Of a stretch of DNA of 64,000 bases, positions 15,761-23,566 are shown one piece after another; the first letter of the stretch is position 1; each line of letters begins with the position of its first letter. The notes under the pieces were generated by a model. It had not been told where the DNA came from. It made no database searches and saw only the letters and a program-made list of their open reading frames with translations. The position numbers were made by a program, and so were the translations under genes. Location of the stretch: NCBI GenBank assembly GCA_023393475.1, contig JAEWLC010000109.1, positions 36,286 to 100,285 on the forward strand. The letters run 5' to 3'. Source of the DNA: Pseudomonadota bacterium. Lineage in GTDB: Bacteria > Pseudomonadota > Alphaproteobacteria > Rhizobiales > Devosiaceae.

Positions 15761-16738
15761 ATGACCGACACCACCGCCCGAGCCCCTGCCCGCCCCTGGC
15801 GCCAGCGCATCGATCTGCCGGTTGTCACCGCATTCGGCTGCATCGTGATCCTGCTCGCCATCGGCAGCCTCTATTCACCGAACTTCCTCTCGCCCGAGTA
15901 CCTGCTGCAACAGCTCAAGGTCGGCGCCTTCCTCGGCGTCATCGCCACCGGCATGATGCTGGTGATCCTGCTCGGCCAGATCGACCTCAGCGTGCCCTGG
16001 ACGGTGACGCTCGGGGCCATGATGGCTTCGGCCGCGGTTAGCTGGGGACCAATGGGCGAGACCTTCGCCATCCCCTTCGGCGTCCTTTGCGGCCTCGCCA
16101 TCGGCCTCGTCAACGGCATCGGCGTCGCCTACCTGCGCATCCCCTCGATGATCATCACACTGGCGGTGAACGCCGTCGCGCAGGGGCTGATGGTTGCCTA
16201 TACCGGCGGCTTCGCGCCGCAGGATTCCGCCTCGGGCGCCATGAAGTGGCTAGCCGCGCAATCCACCTTCGGCGTGCCGCACGCCGTGGTCGTCTGGGTC
16301 ATCGTCGGCGCGCTCGCCGTCTTCATGCTCAACCGCACCACCTTCGGCCGCTACGTCTACGGTATCGGCAACAAGGAGGTCGCGGCCTACCTCTCGGGCG
16401 TGCCGACCCAGCGCGTGGTGATGGTCGCGTTCGCCCTTTGCGGTGGCCTCGCGGCCTTTGGCGGCGTGTTGCTCGCGGGCTATGCCGGCAAGGCGGCACA
16501 GTCGATGGGCGATGCCTACCTGCTCCCCGCCATTGCCGCGGTGGTGCTGGGGGGCACCTCTATCCTCGGCGGGCGCGGCAGCTACCTCGGCACGGTGGCG
16601 GGCGTGATCCTCATCACGCTGCTGCAGTCGATCCTGTCGGTGATGCAGATCGCCGAATTCGGCCGCCAGATCATCTACGGCGTCGTGATCATCGCCATGC
16701 TACTGCTCTACGGGCGAAGCGCGAAGGTCAGCAGCTAG
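15761..16738 (+). CDS. Sugar ABC transporter permease (RbsC family), second of two
   Basis: The 325-residue permease shows the same RbsC signatures: LLGQIDLSVPWTVT, RYVYGIGNKEVAAYLSGV and AVVLGGTSILGGRGS, in a protein of about nine membrane segments. It follows the first permease after nine bases and is the last gene of the operon. Its 3' end overlaps by four bases the stop of the convergent ridA-like gene. Confidence 0.9.
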   Translation: MTDTTARAPARPWRQRIDLPVVTAFGCIVILLAIGSLYSPNFLSPEYLLQQLKVGAFLGVIATGMMLVILLGQIDLSVPWTVTLGAMMASAAVSWGPMGETFAIPFGVLCGLAIGLVNGIGVAYLRIPSMIITLAVNAVAQGLMVAYTGGFAPQDSASGAMKWLAAQSTFGVPHAVVVWVIVGALAVFMLNRTTFGRYVYGIGNKEVAAYLSGVPTQRVVMVAFALCGGLAAFGGVLLAGYAGKAAQSMGDAYLLPAIAAVVLGGTSILGGRGSYLGTVAGVILITLLQSILSVMQIAEFGRQIIYGVVIIAMLLLYGRSAKVSS

Positions 16739-17130
16739 GGTCGCCTGGCCACGAGGTCGATCTCGACCAGCGCGCCAACCGCGAGCCCCGTGACACCGAC
16801 GGTCGTCCGCGCCGGCAGTTTCCCCGGCTCGAAGAAGCTCGGCCAGATCGCGTTCAGCGCTGCGTAGTCGCGCTGGAACTCGGTCAGGTAGATGCGCGCC
16901 ATCGTCACGTGCTCGAACCCCAGCCCGACGCCGTTTAGGACGATCTTCAGGTTCTCGAACACCCGTCGTGTCTGCGCCTCTATCCCCTCGGGCAACGGAG
17001 CATCCGGCGCCGCCGGATCGGTCGGCATCTGGCCGGTGACGAACACCCATCCGTCCGCTTCGACGGCGTGGCTGAACGGAGCCACCGGCTGCGGTCCGGC
17101 CTGGATCATATGGTGGATAGGCAAAGGCAT
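16735..17130 (-). CDS. RidA family (enamine/imine deaminase) protein
   Basis: The 131-residue protein is of standard RidA length with QMPTDPA, TRRVFENLKIVLNGVGLGFEHVT, the Arg-containing MARIYLTEF and the C-terminal LAVGALVEIDLVARR. RidA proteins hydrolyse reactive enamines/imines formed by PLP enzymes; divergent members take part in specific catabolic routes. The ATG at 17130 is used; a GTG two codons upstream is an alternative. It is convergent with the transporter operon and may belong to a separate unit. Confidence 0.85.
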   Translation of the reverse strand: MPLPIHHMIQAGPQPVAPFSHAVEADGWVFVTGQMPTDPAAPDAPLPEGIEAQTRRVFENLKIVLNGVGLGFEHVTMARIYLTEFQRDYAALNAIWPSFFEPGKLPARTTVGVTGLAVGALVEIDLVARRP

Positions 17131-17154
17131 AGTCACGACAACTCCGATCAGGCC

Positions 17155-17191
17155 ACTCGCGAAGGCGAGTCGCCGCGGAGCTTACTCCGCG
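17155..17191 (-). other. Two tandem hairpins upstream of the ridA-like gene
   Basis: ACTCGC/GCGAGT (17155-17160 with 17165-17170) and CGCGGAG/CTCCGCG (17174-17180 with 17185-17191) each close a four-base loop and are three bases apart. They lie 25 bases before the ridA-like start and may form a structured 5' leader. Confidence 0.4.
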
Positions 17192-17332
17192 TTCACGCAC
17201 AGTTCATGCCTTGCCCGTCAAATAGCCGCAATGCCCGAGCCACTGGCGGGCTGGCGGCGCTACACCGATCGTGACAGGCTCACGGCTTGGGGGAACGCGC
17301 TCAGTGGGCGCGGCGGAGTTACCAGGGACCTT

Positions 17333-18034
17333 ATGTTCGAGTTTTTCCACGACATCTCGGCCTGGCTGGAAATGATCCTCCAGGGCATTTCCAGCAACTT
17401 CTGGCTCTCGCTGGTCTTCATCTTCCTCGTCTGCGTCGGCGAAGCCGTCTTCATCCTCGGCCTGCTCGTCCCCTCGCTGCCGATCCTCCTGCTCACCGGG
17501 GGCCTCATCGCCCAGGGCAGCCTCCCGTTCTGGCCAATCTTCTTTGCCGCGGTCGTTGGCGCCATCATCGGCGACGCCATCTCCTACACGGTCGGCTGGG
17601 CCCTCAAGGACCGCATCCGAACCGTCTGGCCGTTCAGCAAGCATGTCCGGTTCATCGAGCAGGGTGAGCTGTTCTTCGCCCGCCACGGCGGCAAGGCCAT
17701 CTTCATCGGCCGCTTCATCACCGGGGTGAAGGCCGTGATCCCCGGCGTTGCCGGGATGATGGGCATGTCCTACCGCCACTTCTCGGTGATCAACGTCATC
17801 TCGGCCTTCGTCTGGGCTGCCGCGCACATCCTGCCCGGGATGCTGCTGACCGGCTGGCTGAAGTCGATCGGACTGAGCCTCGAACTGGTGATTATCGTCG
17901 GCGCACTGGTGCTCACCGTGCTCTTCGTCCTCATCCACTTCTGGAAGAAGATCCTCCTCGCCGTCGCGCCCTTCCTCGGCGAGTTCGGACGCTCGCTCCA
18001 GGCCCGCTTCGGCACCACCGGGGCAGGCCACTGA
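17333..18034 (+). CDS. DedA family membrane protein
   Basis: The 233-residue protein has the DedA (SNARE-associated/VTT) pattern: amphipathic ILGLLVPSLPILLLTGGL, the GAIIGDAISYTVG segment, and GRFITGVKAVIPGVAGMMGMSYRHF with its conserved Arg and Gly. Several further membrane helices follow. DedA proteins are linked to lipid scrambling or undecaprenyl-phosphate recycling and to membrane potential maintenance. The ATG at 17333 is chosen; the open frame extends upstream through non-coding sequence. It is a single-gene unit. Confidence 0.85.
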   Translation: MFEFFHDISAWLEMILQGISSNFWLSLVFIFLVCVGEAVFILGLLVPSLPILLLTGGLIAQGSLPFWPIFFAAVVGAIIGDAISYTVGWALKDRIRTVWPFSKHVRFIEQGELFFARHGGKAIFIGRFITGVKAVIPGVAGMMGMSYRHFSVINVISAFVWAAAHILPGMLLTGWLKSIGLSLELVIIVGALVLTVLFVLIHFWKKILLAVAPFLGEFGRSLQARFGTTGAGH

Positions 18035-18103
18035 GGCCTCGACCTTTCTGCGACGCCGATTGCACGAACTGCTGACTTGCGCGCCTGCCGCGCGAGGCGG
18101 AAT

Positions 18104-18688
18104 ATGTCCAGCATGCGCACCTTGGTTCGAGCCATGTTGGTCGCGTTCTTCCTCGCCGTCGGACCTGCCTTGTTGGCGGGGCCCGCGCCGGTAGCGGCTG
18201 ACGAAGCCACGGACCGTGCTGCGGCTCTCGATGCACTCTTCGCCCAGCTTCGCGACGCGCCGGATGCGGCGTCGGCGCAGGCCATCGACGACAAGATCTG
18301 GGCCTTCTGGACTACGCCCGCCGATCCCGATCTCGCCAGCCGAATGCGCGAGATCCTCATCGCCCGCAGCACCGGCAGGATACCGACCGCCCTCGCGCTG
18401 CTCGACGAATTGGTGGTCGATTATCCGAGCTACTCGGAGGGCTGGAACCAGCGCGCGACGCTCTTTTACGTGATTGGCGAGTTCGAGCGTTCGATTGCCG
18501 ACTGCGCCAAGGTGCTGGAGCTGGAACCCCGCCATTTCGGCGCCCTCTCCGGCCGGGCCCTCATGTACCTGCAGCTTGGTCAGCGGGAGCTGGCCCTCAA
18601 GGATATGCGGGCGGCCCTCGCCATCCATCCCTTCCTCAGCGAAGCCCAGCTCTTCCCCGAGCTATCGCAGCCAATGACGCATGCCTGA
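18104..18688 (+). CDS. Secreted TPR-repeat protein
   Basis: The 194-residue protein starts with a signal peptide (VRAMLVAFFLAVGPALLAG…AAD). Two or three tetratricopeptide repeats follow in the C-terminal half (SEGWNQRATLFYVIGEFERS, HFGALSGRALMYLQLGQREL). It probably acts in the periplasm as a protein-interaction module; similar short TPR proteins are common in Hyphomicrobiales without known function. GAGGCGG before the ATG at 18104 supports that start. Confidence 0.75.
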   Translation: MSSMRTLVRAMLVAFFLAVGPALLAGPAPVAADEATDRAAALDALFAQLRDAPDAASAQAIDDKIWAFWTTPADPDLASRMREILIARSTGRIPTALALLDELVVDYPSYSEGWNQRATLFYVIGEFERSIADCAKVLELEPRHFGALSGRALMYLQLGQRELALKDMRAALAIHPFLSEAQLFPELSQPMTHA

Positions 18689-18772
18689 CACGCGCCGGAC
18701 GCCCTATGGGCAGGCAACCCGCGATCCCATATGAGGGTTGTGGGTAGGACTCGTTGATCCGAAAGGCCTGAA

Positions 18773-19066
18773 ATGTCCGAGCAATATACCGTCGAGCACG
18801 AAGAGACCGGCAACCGTGGCCGGTTCGTCGTTTACCTGCCGGATGGCTCGGAAGGCGAGATGACCTACACGCGCCGCGATCCCACGACCATCATTGCCGA
18901 CCACACCGGCGTGCCGCCGCAATACCGCGGACAGGGCATCGCCGAGCAGTTGGTCAAGGCAGCGATGGACAATGCCCGCGCCACCGGCGGGAAGATCGTC
19001 CCGGTCTGCTCCTACGTGGTGGCCCAGTTCCGCCGCCACCGCGAATGGGCCGACCTTCGCGCCTGA
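18773..19066 (+). CDS. Small GNAT-like N-acetyltransferase (YjdJ/GCN5-related type)
   Basis: The 97-residue protein contains only the acetyl-CoA-binding half of the GNAT fold: GEMTYTRRDPTTIIADHTGVPPQYRGQGIAEQLVKAAMDNAR, then KIVPVCSYVVAQFRRH. This matches the compact GCN5-related family found singly in many bacteria. The acceptor is unknown. It stands alone. Confidence 0.85.
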   Translation: MSEQYTVEHEETGNRGRFVVYLPDGSEGEMTYTRRDPTTIIADHTGVPPQYRGQGIAEQLVKAAMDNARATGGKIVPVCSYVVAQFRRHREWADLRA

Positions 19067-19183
19067 GCGCGATCCGTGGCATTTTAATCAAATGCTAACC
19101 ATGTTGCGGCGTCGCGCGGCGCCACAACGCAACCACCTTGGCTGCTGAACGCTTGATTCCGGAACCTCAAGGAACTGGAAACC

Positions 19184-20209
19184 ATGCGCAGAAGCGCCCT
19201 CACCCTTGCCGCACTCCTCTTCGCCACCCCATCCGCCGCGCAGGATGCTGCGCCCGGGGCACTGACCCCGATCACGGCTGAAGCCATCAACGCCGCCGAT
19301 CTTGCGACCATTCCGGCGCAGTATGTCCCGCCCGCAGCGACGGACGAAACCGGCGCGCCGCTTCTGCAGCGCCAACCCGATCCTGCCGTCGTCCGACTGC
19401 AGGTGCTGCTCGATCGCGCCGGGGCCTCACCCGGCGTGATCGACGGCTTCGATGGCGACAATGTCCGCAAGGCCGTCATCGCACTGGAACTGATGCTGGG
19501 TCTGCCGGCCGATGGCGTGCTCGATCCCGACCTCGTCGCAGCGCTCGAAACCGGCGGTCCGGTGATCGGCGAATACCAGCTCACGCAGCAGGATTTCGAT
19601 GCCATCGGTCCTGAAATCCCGACCGACTATGCCGAAATGGCGACTCGCGACTACCTTGGATACACCTCGCTGGGCGAGGAGCTGGGTGAACGCTTCCACA
19701 TGCACACCGACCTGCTCGCTGCCCTCAACCCGGGCGCGGCCTATGCCGTGGGAGCGCATGTCTTCGTCGCCGCCTACGGCCCCGATCGCGCCGGGGAGGT
19801 TGCCCGCATCGAAGCGGACAAATCGCTGCGCCAGGTCCGGGCCTACGATGCCGCCGGTGCCCTGCTGGTCGCTTACCCCGCCACGATCGGATCCGAGGAC
19901 AACCCATCTCCGACGGGCACGCACATCGTCGAAGGCGTCGCGCCCATGCCCGAATATACCTACAACCCCAAGCTCAACTTCCAGCAGGGCGACAATACCT
20001 CGGTGCTCACCATCCCGCCCGGCCCCAACGGCCCGGTCGGCTCGATGTGGATCGACCTGAGCGAACCCACCTTCGGCATCCACGGGACACCGGAGCCGTC
20101 CAAAATCGACAAGACCGCTTCCCACGGCTGCGTCCGCCTCACCAACTGGGACGCGAACGAACTGGCCAGGATGGTGAAGCCGGGCGTGCCGGTGGATTTC
20201 GTAGGCTGA
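19184..20209 (+). CDS. L,D-transpeptidase with peptidoglycan-binding and LysM-like parts
   Basis: The 341-residue protein has a signal peptide (MRRSALTLAALLFATPSAAQ), a peptidoglycan-binding-1-like domain (about 65-122, LQVLLDRAGASPGVIDGFDG), a LysM-like stretch (about 158-197), and a C-terminal YkuD catalytic domain. The active-site motif is FGIHGTPEPSKIDKTASHGCVRL, with nucleophile Cys316 and His300 and His314. It should cross-link peptidoglycan (3-3 links) or attach proteins in the periplasm. The gene ends in a symmetrical terminator shared with the convergent hydrolase. Confidence 0.9.
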   Translation: MRRSALTLAALLFATPSAAQDAAPGALTPITAEAINAADLATIPAQYVPPAATDETGAPLLQRQPDPAVVRLQVLLDRAGASPGVIDGFDGDNVRKAVIALELMLGLPADGVLDPDLVAALETGGPVIGEYQLTQQDFDAIGPEIPTDYAEMATRDYLGYTSLGEELGERFHMHTDLLAALNPGAAYAVGAHVFVAAYGPDRAGEVARIEADKSLRQVRAYDAAGALLVAYPATIGSEDNPSPTGTHIVEGVAPMPEYTYNPKLNFQQGDNTSVLTIPPGPNGPVGSMWIDLSEPTFGIHGTPEPSKIDKTASHGCVRLTNWDANELARMVKPGVPVDFVG

Positions 20210-20214
20210 AGCAA

Positions 20215-20238
20215 GAGGGGCGCCGATGGGCGCCCCTT
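20215..20238. terminator. Bidirectional terminator hairpin
   Basis: GGGGCGCC (20217-20224) pairs with GGCGCCCC (20229-20236) across a four-base loop, flanked by AAGA and TT. It lies between two convergent genes. Confidence 0.6.
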
Positions 20239-20241
20239 CCA

Positions 20242-20841
20242 CTACGTGTTCAGCCAGTCCCGAGCCGCCAGCAGCTCTTCGCGGCGGATCTCATGGCCGC
20301 CTTCGTGCCAGAACACGGCCGTATCCGCGCCCTGTTCCTTGAACCACGCGGCGAGCAGTTCCGCCGAATGCACCGGCGCGATCGGGTCGCGCCGGCCGGC
20401 CGTGATCAGCACCCGCTTGCCCTTGAGCCCCGGCTGCGGCTCAGGCGTGAACGGGATCAGCGGATGCATCAGCACTGCCGCGTCGAACTGCTCGGGCGAC
20501 TGGAACAGCACCGACGCCAGGATATTCGCTCCGTTCGAGTAGCCGAGCCCGAGGCTCTGCGAGGCTTCGCCACGCGTGGCCGCGACAAAACCGGCGAGCT
20601 TCTTCGTCGCCCGCGCGAGGTCCGCCATGTCGTAACGGCCTTCGCCGACGCGCTTGAAGTAGCGCAGCGCCCCGCCTTCCGACACGTCACCGCGCACGCC
20701 GATGCGGCGCGCGCCCGGCTTCAGCTCGGCCGCGAGATCGGTGAACTGATGCTCGTCACCGCCGGTGCCGTGGAACAGGAAGAAGGCCGGCGCCTCGGGT
20801 GACGCGCCGGGGAGGTCGATGAAGTCGTATGTGTCGGCCAT
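20242..20841 (-). CDS. Alpha/beta hydrolase (carboxylesterase/phospholipase type)
   Basis: The 199-residue hydrolase has an oxyanion loop FLFHGTGGDEHQF, the nucleophile elbow GYSNGAN (Ser), an Asp in ITAGRRDPIAP and a terminal His in FWHEGGHEIRREEL. Enzymes of this type are encoded directly after MhqO-like dioxygenases and are thought to process quinone- or hydroquinone-derived products. Here the start codon follows the stop of the dioxygenase gene with no gap (TAAATG), so the two are translationally coupled. Confidence 0.82.
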   Translation of the reverse strand: MADTYDFIDLPGASPEAPAFFLFHGTGGDEHQFTDLAAELKPGARRIGVRGDVSEGGALRYFKRVGEGRYDMADLARATKKLAGFVAATRGEASQSLGLGYSNGANILASVLFQSPEQFDAAVLMHPLIPFTPEPQPGLKGKRVLITAGRRDPIAPVHSAELLAAWFKEQGADTAVFWHEGGHEIRREELLAARDWLNT

Positions 20842-21786
20842 TTACGCGGCATCCTTGTCCTCGAGCGGCTGCAGGTGCTCTTCGAGCGCCGAGCGCAGGT
20901 GCTCATGCTGGGTGGGAAGCTTCAGGCTCTCACCCAGATGCGCGGTGTCCTCGTCCCGGTTGAAACCGGGCTCGTTCGTCGCGATCTCGAACAGCACGCC
21001 ACCAGGAGTGCGGAAGTAGATCGCCCAGAAGTAGTCACGGTCGATCACCGGCGTCACCTGGTAGCCCGTGTCGAGCAGGGCCTTGCGCACCTCGAGCTGC
21101 GCAGCGCGGTTCTCGACCGCGAAGGCCACGTGGTGCACCGAACCCATGCCGAGCGCAGCACTGCCGGCATCGGGCAGCACTTCGATGTCGATGAAGTCGG
21201 CGCCGTTGCCGCCGGGGCGGACGAGGCGCTTGATGCCATTGCGCGTCTCGGCGTTCTCGTAGCCCATGAACTTCAGTAGTTCTTCGGTCGCGCCACCGTC
21301 GCGCAGACGCAGTGATACGGAGTCGAAGCCGCGGATAGCATGTTCAGCGTCGACGCCGTTGCCGGTCCACGGCACGCGCCTGTCGTTCGCGGCCTCGACC
21401 AGCGCCATCGCATCGCCTTCCGAAGCCCGGAAGTTGAGCTGCCTGTTGCCGAAGCTATCGACCAGCTCGAGATCACCGGTGCGATCCGCCTCAAGCCGCT
21501 CCTGCCAGTAGCCGAGCGAACCCTTAGGCACGGAGAACACCGTCCGTCCGACTTCACCCGTGCCGGGACGACCCCGGGCAATGTGCGGGAAGGGGAAGTG
21601 CGTCATCACCGTGCCCGGCGTGCCGACCTCGTCACCGTAGTAGAGGTGATAGACGTCGGGCGCATCGAAGTTGACGGTCTGCTTCACCCGGCGCAGTCCC
21701 AGCGTCTTGGTGAAGAAGTGGTTGTTCTCGGCTGCATCACGGGCCATCGAGGTGACGTGGTGCAATCCCTTGATCTGAGTGAGCAT
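20842..21786 (-). CDS. Ring-cleaving dioxygenase of the MhqO/VOC family
   Basis: The 314-residue protein contains two vicinal-oxygen-chelate modules with metal-binding residues in LHHVTSMARD, VHHVAFAVEN and GVLFEIATNEPGF. MhqO-type enzymes are linked to resistance to hydroquinones and other electrophiles, probably cleaving the ring with Fe(II). It is followed by the coupled hydrolase gene. Upstream there is a long dyad (21903-21929) that may be the operator of this or of the divergent gene; no regulator gene of the MhqR type is adjacent. Confidence 0.85.
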   Translation of the reverse strand: MLTQIKGLHHVTSMARDAAENNHFFTKTLGLRRVKQTVNFDAPDVYHLYYGDEVGTPGTVMTHFPFPHIARGRPGTGEVGRTVFSVPKGSLGYWQERLEADRTGDLELVDSFGNRQLNFRASEGDAMALVEAANDRRVPWTGNGVDAEHAIRGFDSVSLRLRDGGATEELLKFMGYENAETRNGIKRLVRPGGNGADFIDIEVLPDAGSAALGMGSVHHVAFAVENRAAQLEVRKALLDTGYQVTPVIDRDYFWAIYFRTPGGVLFEIATNEPGFNRDEDTAHLGESLKLPTQHEHLRSALEEHLQPLEDKDAA

Positions 21787-21902
21787 TGCTGCCTCCTTTG
21801 TCGGCGCCTGCCGACCAATTGACTGGATCGGTGCTTGCCGTTCGCTTCGGCATTAGAGATAGGCGAGCCGATCAGGCACGAATAGCGCAACGCCTACGCA
21901 AG

Positions 21903-21929
21903 GGATTGTTCGCTCTGGATGAACAATCC
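21903..21929. promoter_or_regulatory. Nine-base inverted repeat between divergent genes
   Basis: GGATTGTTC (21903-21911) and GAACAATCC (21921-21929) are perfectly complementary, separated by nine bases. The dyad lies 18 bases before a -35 element for the siderophore-interacting gene. It is either a regulator site or a hairpin in the leader of the dioxygenase mRNA. Confidence 0.5.
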
Positions 21930-21947
21930 GCCTTGCGGCGAGTTCAC

Positions 21948-21976
21948 TTGACCGCGTCTGCCTAGCAGGTCTAATT
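21948..21976 (+). promoter_or_regulatory. Promoter of the siderophore-interacting protein gene
   Basis: TTGACC (21948-21953) and CTAATT (21971-21976) are 17 bases apart. Transcription would begin at about 21983, next to the ATG, predicting a leaderless message. Confidence 0.5.
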
Positions 21977-21983
21977 CTTGACT

Positions 21984-22775
21984 ATGGAAGTCATGAATAG
22001 AACCGTCGAGCGTATCCGCCTCGAAACCCGCACTCGCCAGTTGACCGTTCTGTCGGTCACCGACCTTACTCCGCACATGCGCCGCATCCGGCTCGGCGGC
22101 CCCGAACTTGAGGGCTTCCAGTCCCCCGGGCACGCCGATCACATCAAGGTCTTCCTTTCCTCCGACGGCAAGCCCCTGCCGCGCCCCGAGCGGCGACCGG
22201 ACGGCCTTGTCTGGCCCGAGGGCACTGCGCGCCCGTTCATGCGCGACTATACCCCGCGCTATTTCGACCCTGTCGCGCTGACCCTCGACCTCGATTTCGT
22301 CCTGCATGGAGATGGCCCGGCCTCGATGTGGGCACAGGACGCCAAGGTCGGCGATCCGCTGATCATCGGCGGCCCTCGCGGCTCGCTGATCGTCCCGGAT
22401 TCCTTCGACTGGTACCTGCTGGTCGGGGACGAAACCGCCCTGCCCGCCATCGGTCGCCGCATCGAGGAACTGCCGGCCGGCAAACCGGTGATCGCGGTCA
22501 TCGAAGTCCCCGAGGCGGCCGACGAACAGTGCTTCGTCACCAGCGCGGCGGCGGAAATCCATTGGGTCCACCGCGACGATCTGGAAGCCGGGGCGCAGAA
22601 CATGCTGCTGCCCAAGGTCGCCGGCCTCGAATTCCCGTCGGGCGAGGGCTACGCCTTCGTCGCCGGCGAGGCCGAGATGAGCCGCAACCTCAAGGCCCAC
22701 CTCGTCGACCGCGGGCTCAACCCCGAATATGTGCGCGCACCCGGTTATTGGGTGAGGGGCCAGCCGGGGGATTGA
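21984..22775 (+). CDS. Siderophore-interacting protein (FAD-dependent ferric reductase family)
   Basis: The 263-residue protein has the SIP/ViuB fold: an FAD-binding barrel (LTPHMRRIRLGGPEL, DYTPRYFD, HGDGPASMWAQ, VGDPLIIGGPRGS) and a NAD(P)-binding half (YLLVGDETALPAIGRRIEEL, GYAFVAGEAEMSRNLKAHL). These cytosolic enzymes reduce ferric siderophores to release iron. The ATG at 21984 is chosen; a TTG two codons upstream and an ATG at 21993 are alternatives. No Fur or RirA box was recognised. A distant homologue is encoded at 40853-41740. Confidence 0.85.
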   Translation: MEVMNRTVERIRLETRTRQLTVLSVTDLTPHMRRIRLGGPELEGFQSPGHADHIKVFLSSDGKPLPRPERRPDGLVWPEGTARPFMRDYTPRYFDPVALTLDLDFVLHGDGPASMWAQDAKVGDPLIIGGPRGSLIVPDSFDWYLLVGDETALPAIGRRIEELPAGKPVIAVIEVPEAADEQCFVTSAAAEIHWVHRDDLEAGAQNMLLPKVAGLEFPSGEGYAFVAGEAEMSRNLKAHLVDRGLNPEYVRAPGYWVRGQPGD

Positions 22776-22787
22776 GGCGTTGGCGCT

Positions 22788-23549
22788 CTAGGCGCCGACG
22801 GTCTCCCGAAACCGCAGCGTCTCCGCCGTCGGGCCGCCAGGCTTGTATTCGAGCCCGACGAGCCCGGCATAGCCCTGCTTTTCCAGCCACTCGAGCCGGT
22901 CGGCATAATCGAGCCGGCCACTGCCCGGTTCGCCGCGTCCCGGGGTGTCGGCGAGATGCACGTGAACCACTCGGTCGAGCCGGCCGCGCAGCACCTCGAT
23001 CTCCTCGCCCATCACCGCGGCGTGGTAAATGTCATAGAGCAGCCGTATCTCCGGCCGCCCGACCTCGTCGACGATGTCGAGCCCCTCTTCGGTCGAGGTG
23101 AGATAGTAGCCAGGATGATCGACCCGGTCGTTGAGCGGCTCGAGTGCGAGGATCACCCCTGTCCCCTCGAGTATCCTCGCCGCCTCGCCGAGCACCTTGA
23201 CGATTGCCGCGTGCTGCGCCGCCCGCGCCACTTCGGGCAGGACGTCGCCGGCTTGCGCGATCATCACCTTCGTTCCGAGCGCGCGCGCCGCCGCCAGCGA
23301 CGTCCGCACGCCCTCGAGGAAACGCTCGTGCGACTCCGGATTGGTGAGCGGCGCGATCGGCTCGCAGAGGATTCCTGCCAGCGTCAGCCCGGTCTCATCG
23401 AGCGCCTGCCGGACCGCGGCCTGGTCCTTGTTCGAAAAACGCCAGAACTCGACCGCGTCCAGCCCCGCTGCCTTGGCAGCGCGGATGCGATTGGCAACGT
23501 CGGGCTCTTCGGTGGCGAACAGCCACTCGATGCAGGCGGAATAACGCAT
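22788..23549 (-). CDS. Hydroxypyruvate isomerase family sugar isomerase/epimerase
   Basis: The 253-residue protein is an AP-endonuclease-2-type TIM barrel. It shows MRYSACIEWLF, LAGILCEPIAPLTNP, metal-binding Glu in LALEPLNDRVDHPGYYL, LLYDIYHAAVMGEE and VHVHLADTPGRGEPGSG, with the late Glu in GLEYKP. The family includes hydroxypyruvate isomerase (Hyi) and 2-keto sugar-acid isomerases, so the exact substrate is uncertain. It follows pncB after 17 bases in the same direction. The open frame continues far upstream, antisense-like to pncB, and is not coding there. Confidence 0.8.
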   Translation of the reverse strand: MRYSACIEWLFATEEPDVANRIRAAKAAGLDAVEFWRFSNKDQAAVRQALDETGLTLAGILCEPIAPLTNPESHERFLEGVRTSLAAARALGTKVMIAQAGDVLPEVARAAQHAAIVKVLGEAARILEGTGVILALEPLNDRVDHPGYYLTSTEEGLDIVDEVGRPEIRLLYDIYHAAVMGEEIEVLRGRLDRVVHVHLADTPGRGEPGSGRLDYADRLEWLEKQGYAGLVGLEYKPGGPTAETLRFRETVGA

Positions 23550-23566
23550 AGTTTTACCTGATAGTT

